DNA from: DASXTS01 sp036402215
GTDB lineage: Bacteria; Actinomycetota; Actinomycetes; Mycobacteriales; Pseudonocardiaceae
DNA length: 5,934 nucleotides
Assembly (NCBI GenBank): GCA_036402215.1
Contig: DASWTI010000396.1
Coordinates: 1 to 5,934 of the forward strand
Reading direction: 5' to 3'
Below are positions 5,352-5,934 of the stretch, one piece after another (the stretch's first letter is position 1; each line of letters opens with the position of its first letter). The notes below the pieces were generated by a model. It had not been told where the DNA came from, searched no databases, and saw only the letters and a list, made by a program, of their open reading frames with translations. Made by a program: the position numbers and the translations under genes.

Positions 5352-5362
5352 GCCGTCCGCTG

Positions 5363-5934
5363 GTGGAGGTCGTCCGGTCCGGCTTCCGCGAGGGCGTGCA
5401 CCACGGCAGCGTCGTGCTGCTGGGACCGGACGGCGCACCGGCGCACGCCGTGGGCGAGGTGGTCGCGCCGATCTTCCCGCGCTCGTCCAACAAACCGCTG
5501 CAGGCGCTCGCCATGGTGCGCGCCGGGCTGGACGTGGACGACGCCGCGCTGGCCCTGGTGTGCGCGTCGCACAACGGCGAGCCGGAGCACGTCGCCGGGG
5601 CGTTCGCCATCCTGCGCGGCGCCGGGCTCGGCGAGGACGACCTGCGCTGCCCGGCGGACCTGCCGCTGCACGAGCCGTCGGCCCGGGCCGCGCTGGCCGC
5701 GGGCGAGCAGCCGCGCCGGGTGTTCATGAACTGCTCCGGCAAGCACGCCGGGATGCTGGCCACCTGCGTCGTGAACGGCTGGACGACGCACGACTACCTC
5801 TCCCCCGGGCACCCGCTGCAGCGCGCCGTGGCGGACACCCTGGCCGAGCTGGCGGGCGAGCCGGTGGCGGCGACGGCGGTGGACGGCTGCGGCGCCCCGC
5901 TGTACGCCGTGGGGCTCACCGGCCTGGCGCGGGC
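5363..5934 (+). CDS. L-asparaginase, Rhizobium etli type (AnsA-like), 3'-truncated by the window edge
   Basis: The first 190 codons of a type III (R. etli-type) asparaginase, which hydrolyses asparagine to aspartate and ammonia. This family is unrelated to the E. coli AnsA/AnsB enzymes. Family landmarks, numbered from GTG 5363: VVRSGFREGVHHGSVVLL (3-20); PRSSNKPLQA (39-48), with the Ser41/Lys44 catalytic tandem; CASHNGEPEH (67-76), with Ser69 of the second tandem; MNCSGKHAGML (122-132), with Cys124 and Lys127; and VDGCGAP (173-179), with Asp174 and Cys176. Cys124, Lys127 and Cys176 correspond to the zinc site of the R. etli enzyme as I recall it. The remaining third, including the second-tandem lysine, lies beyond the edge. 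The start is uncertain. GTG 5363 lies 11 bases after the rsiG stop, but the frame also reads L-S-R-P-L upstream, allowing a CTG start at 5348 that overlaps the rsiG stop as CTGA. No strong ribosome site supports either. Confidence 0.85.
   Translation, partial: MEVVRSGFREGVHHGSVVLLGPDGAPAHAVGEVVAPIFPRSSNKPLQALAMVRAGLDVDDAALALVCASHNGEPEHVAGAFAILRGAGLGEDDLRCPADLPLHEPSARAALAAGEQPRRVFMNCSGKHAGMLATCVVNGWTTHDYLSPGHPLQRAVADTLAELAGEPVAATAVDGCGAPLYAVGLTGLAR

Overview
The window is very GC-rich chromosomal DNA, with third codon positions almost all G or C. Two of its genes, a Nur-type nickel regulator and an RsiG/AmfC-type anti-sigma factor, belong to actinobacterial families, so the source is a high-GC actinomycete. 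A Pseudonocardiales-like genus is a reasonable guess, but the window alone does not prove it. There are no mobile elements, rRNA or tRNA genes, or CRISPR arrays. Coding density is near complete, and no gene-free stretch exceeds about 50 bases.

Layout: (1) 1-711 (+) is the C-terminal part of a 5-oxoprolinase subunit C (PxpC/KipA family), cut by the left window edge. (2) 722-1552 (-) is a PLP fold-type IV enzyme, best called aminodeoxychorismate lyase (PabC). It converges tail-to-tail on pxpC with a 10-base gap that holds a small hairpin. (3) A 33-bp divergent intergenic region separates pabC from (4) 1586-2005 (+), a Fur-family protein matching Nur, with all the histidines of both Nur metal sites retained. 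(5) 2002-3051 (+), a YgfZ/CAF17-type folate-binding Fe-S cluster factor, overlaps nur by ATGA. (6) 3074-3721 (+) is a YiiM-like MOSC-domain protein. (7) 3755-4591 (+) is a BKACE (DUF849) beta-keto acid cleavage enzyme. (8) 4638-5351 (+) is the c-di-GMP-dependent anti-sigma factor RsiG (formerly AmfC). (9) 5363 to the right edge (+) is the N-terminal part of a Rhizobium-etli-type (AnsA-like) L-asparaginase.

How the genes fit together: nur, ygfZ, the MOSC gene and the BKACE gene look like one co-directional operon with spacings of -4, 22 and 33 bases. rsiG follows after 46 bases and may also have its own start signal. As I recall it, Streptomyces coelicolor keeps nur (SCO4180) and amfC/rsiG (SCO4184) within a few genes of each other, so this looks like a conserved actinobacterial neighbourhood of metal/redox housekeeping genes beside a developmental sigma-factor switch. 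pxpC and asparaginase at the edges are amino-acid metabolism genes (5-oxoproline to glutamate; asparagine to aspartate).

I see no clear new multi-gene system. The best leads are small-scale. The divergent pabC/nur promoters are mirror-image and apparently leaderless. rsiG has the same 7-base spacing between a -10-like box and its start codon. RsiG has one c-di-GMP signature with Gln replaced by His, plus a Gly/Thr-rich tail. A cluster of mutually exclusive inverted repeats sits at the rsiG start.
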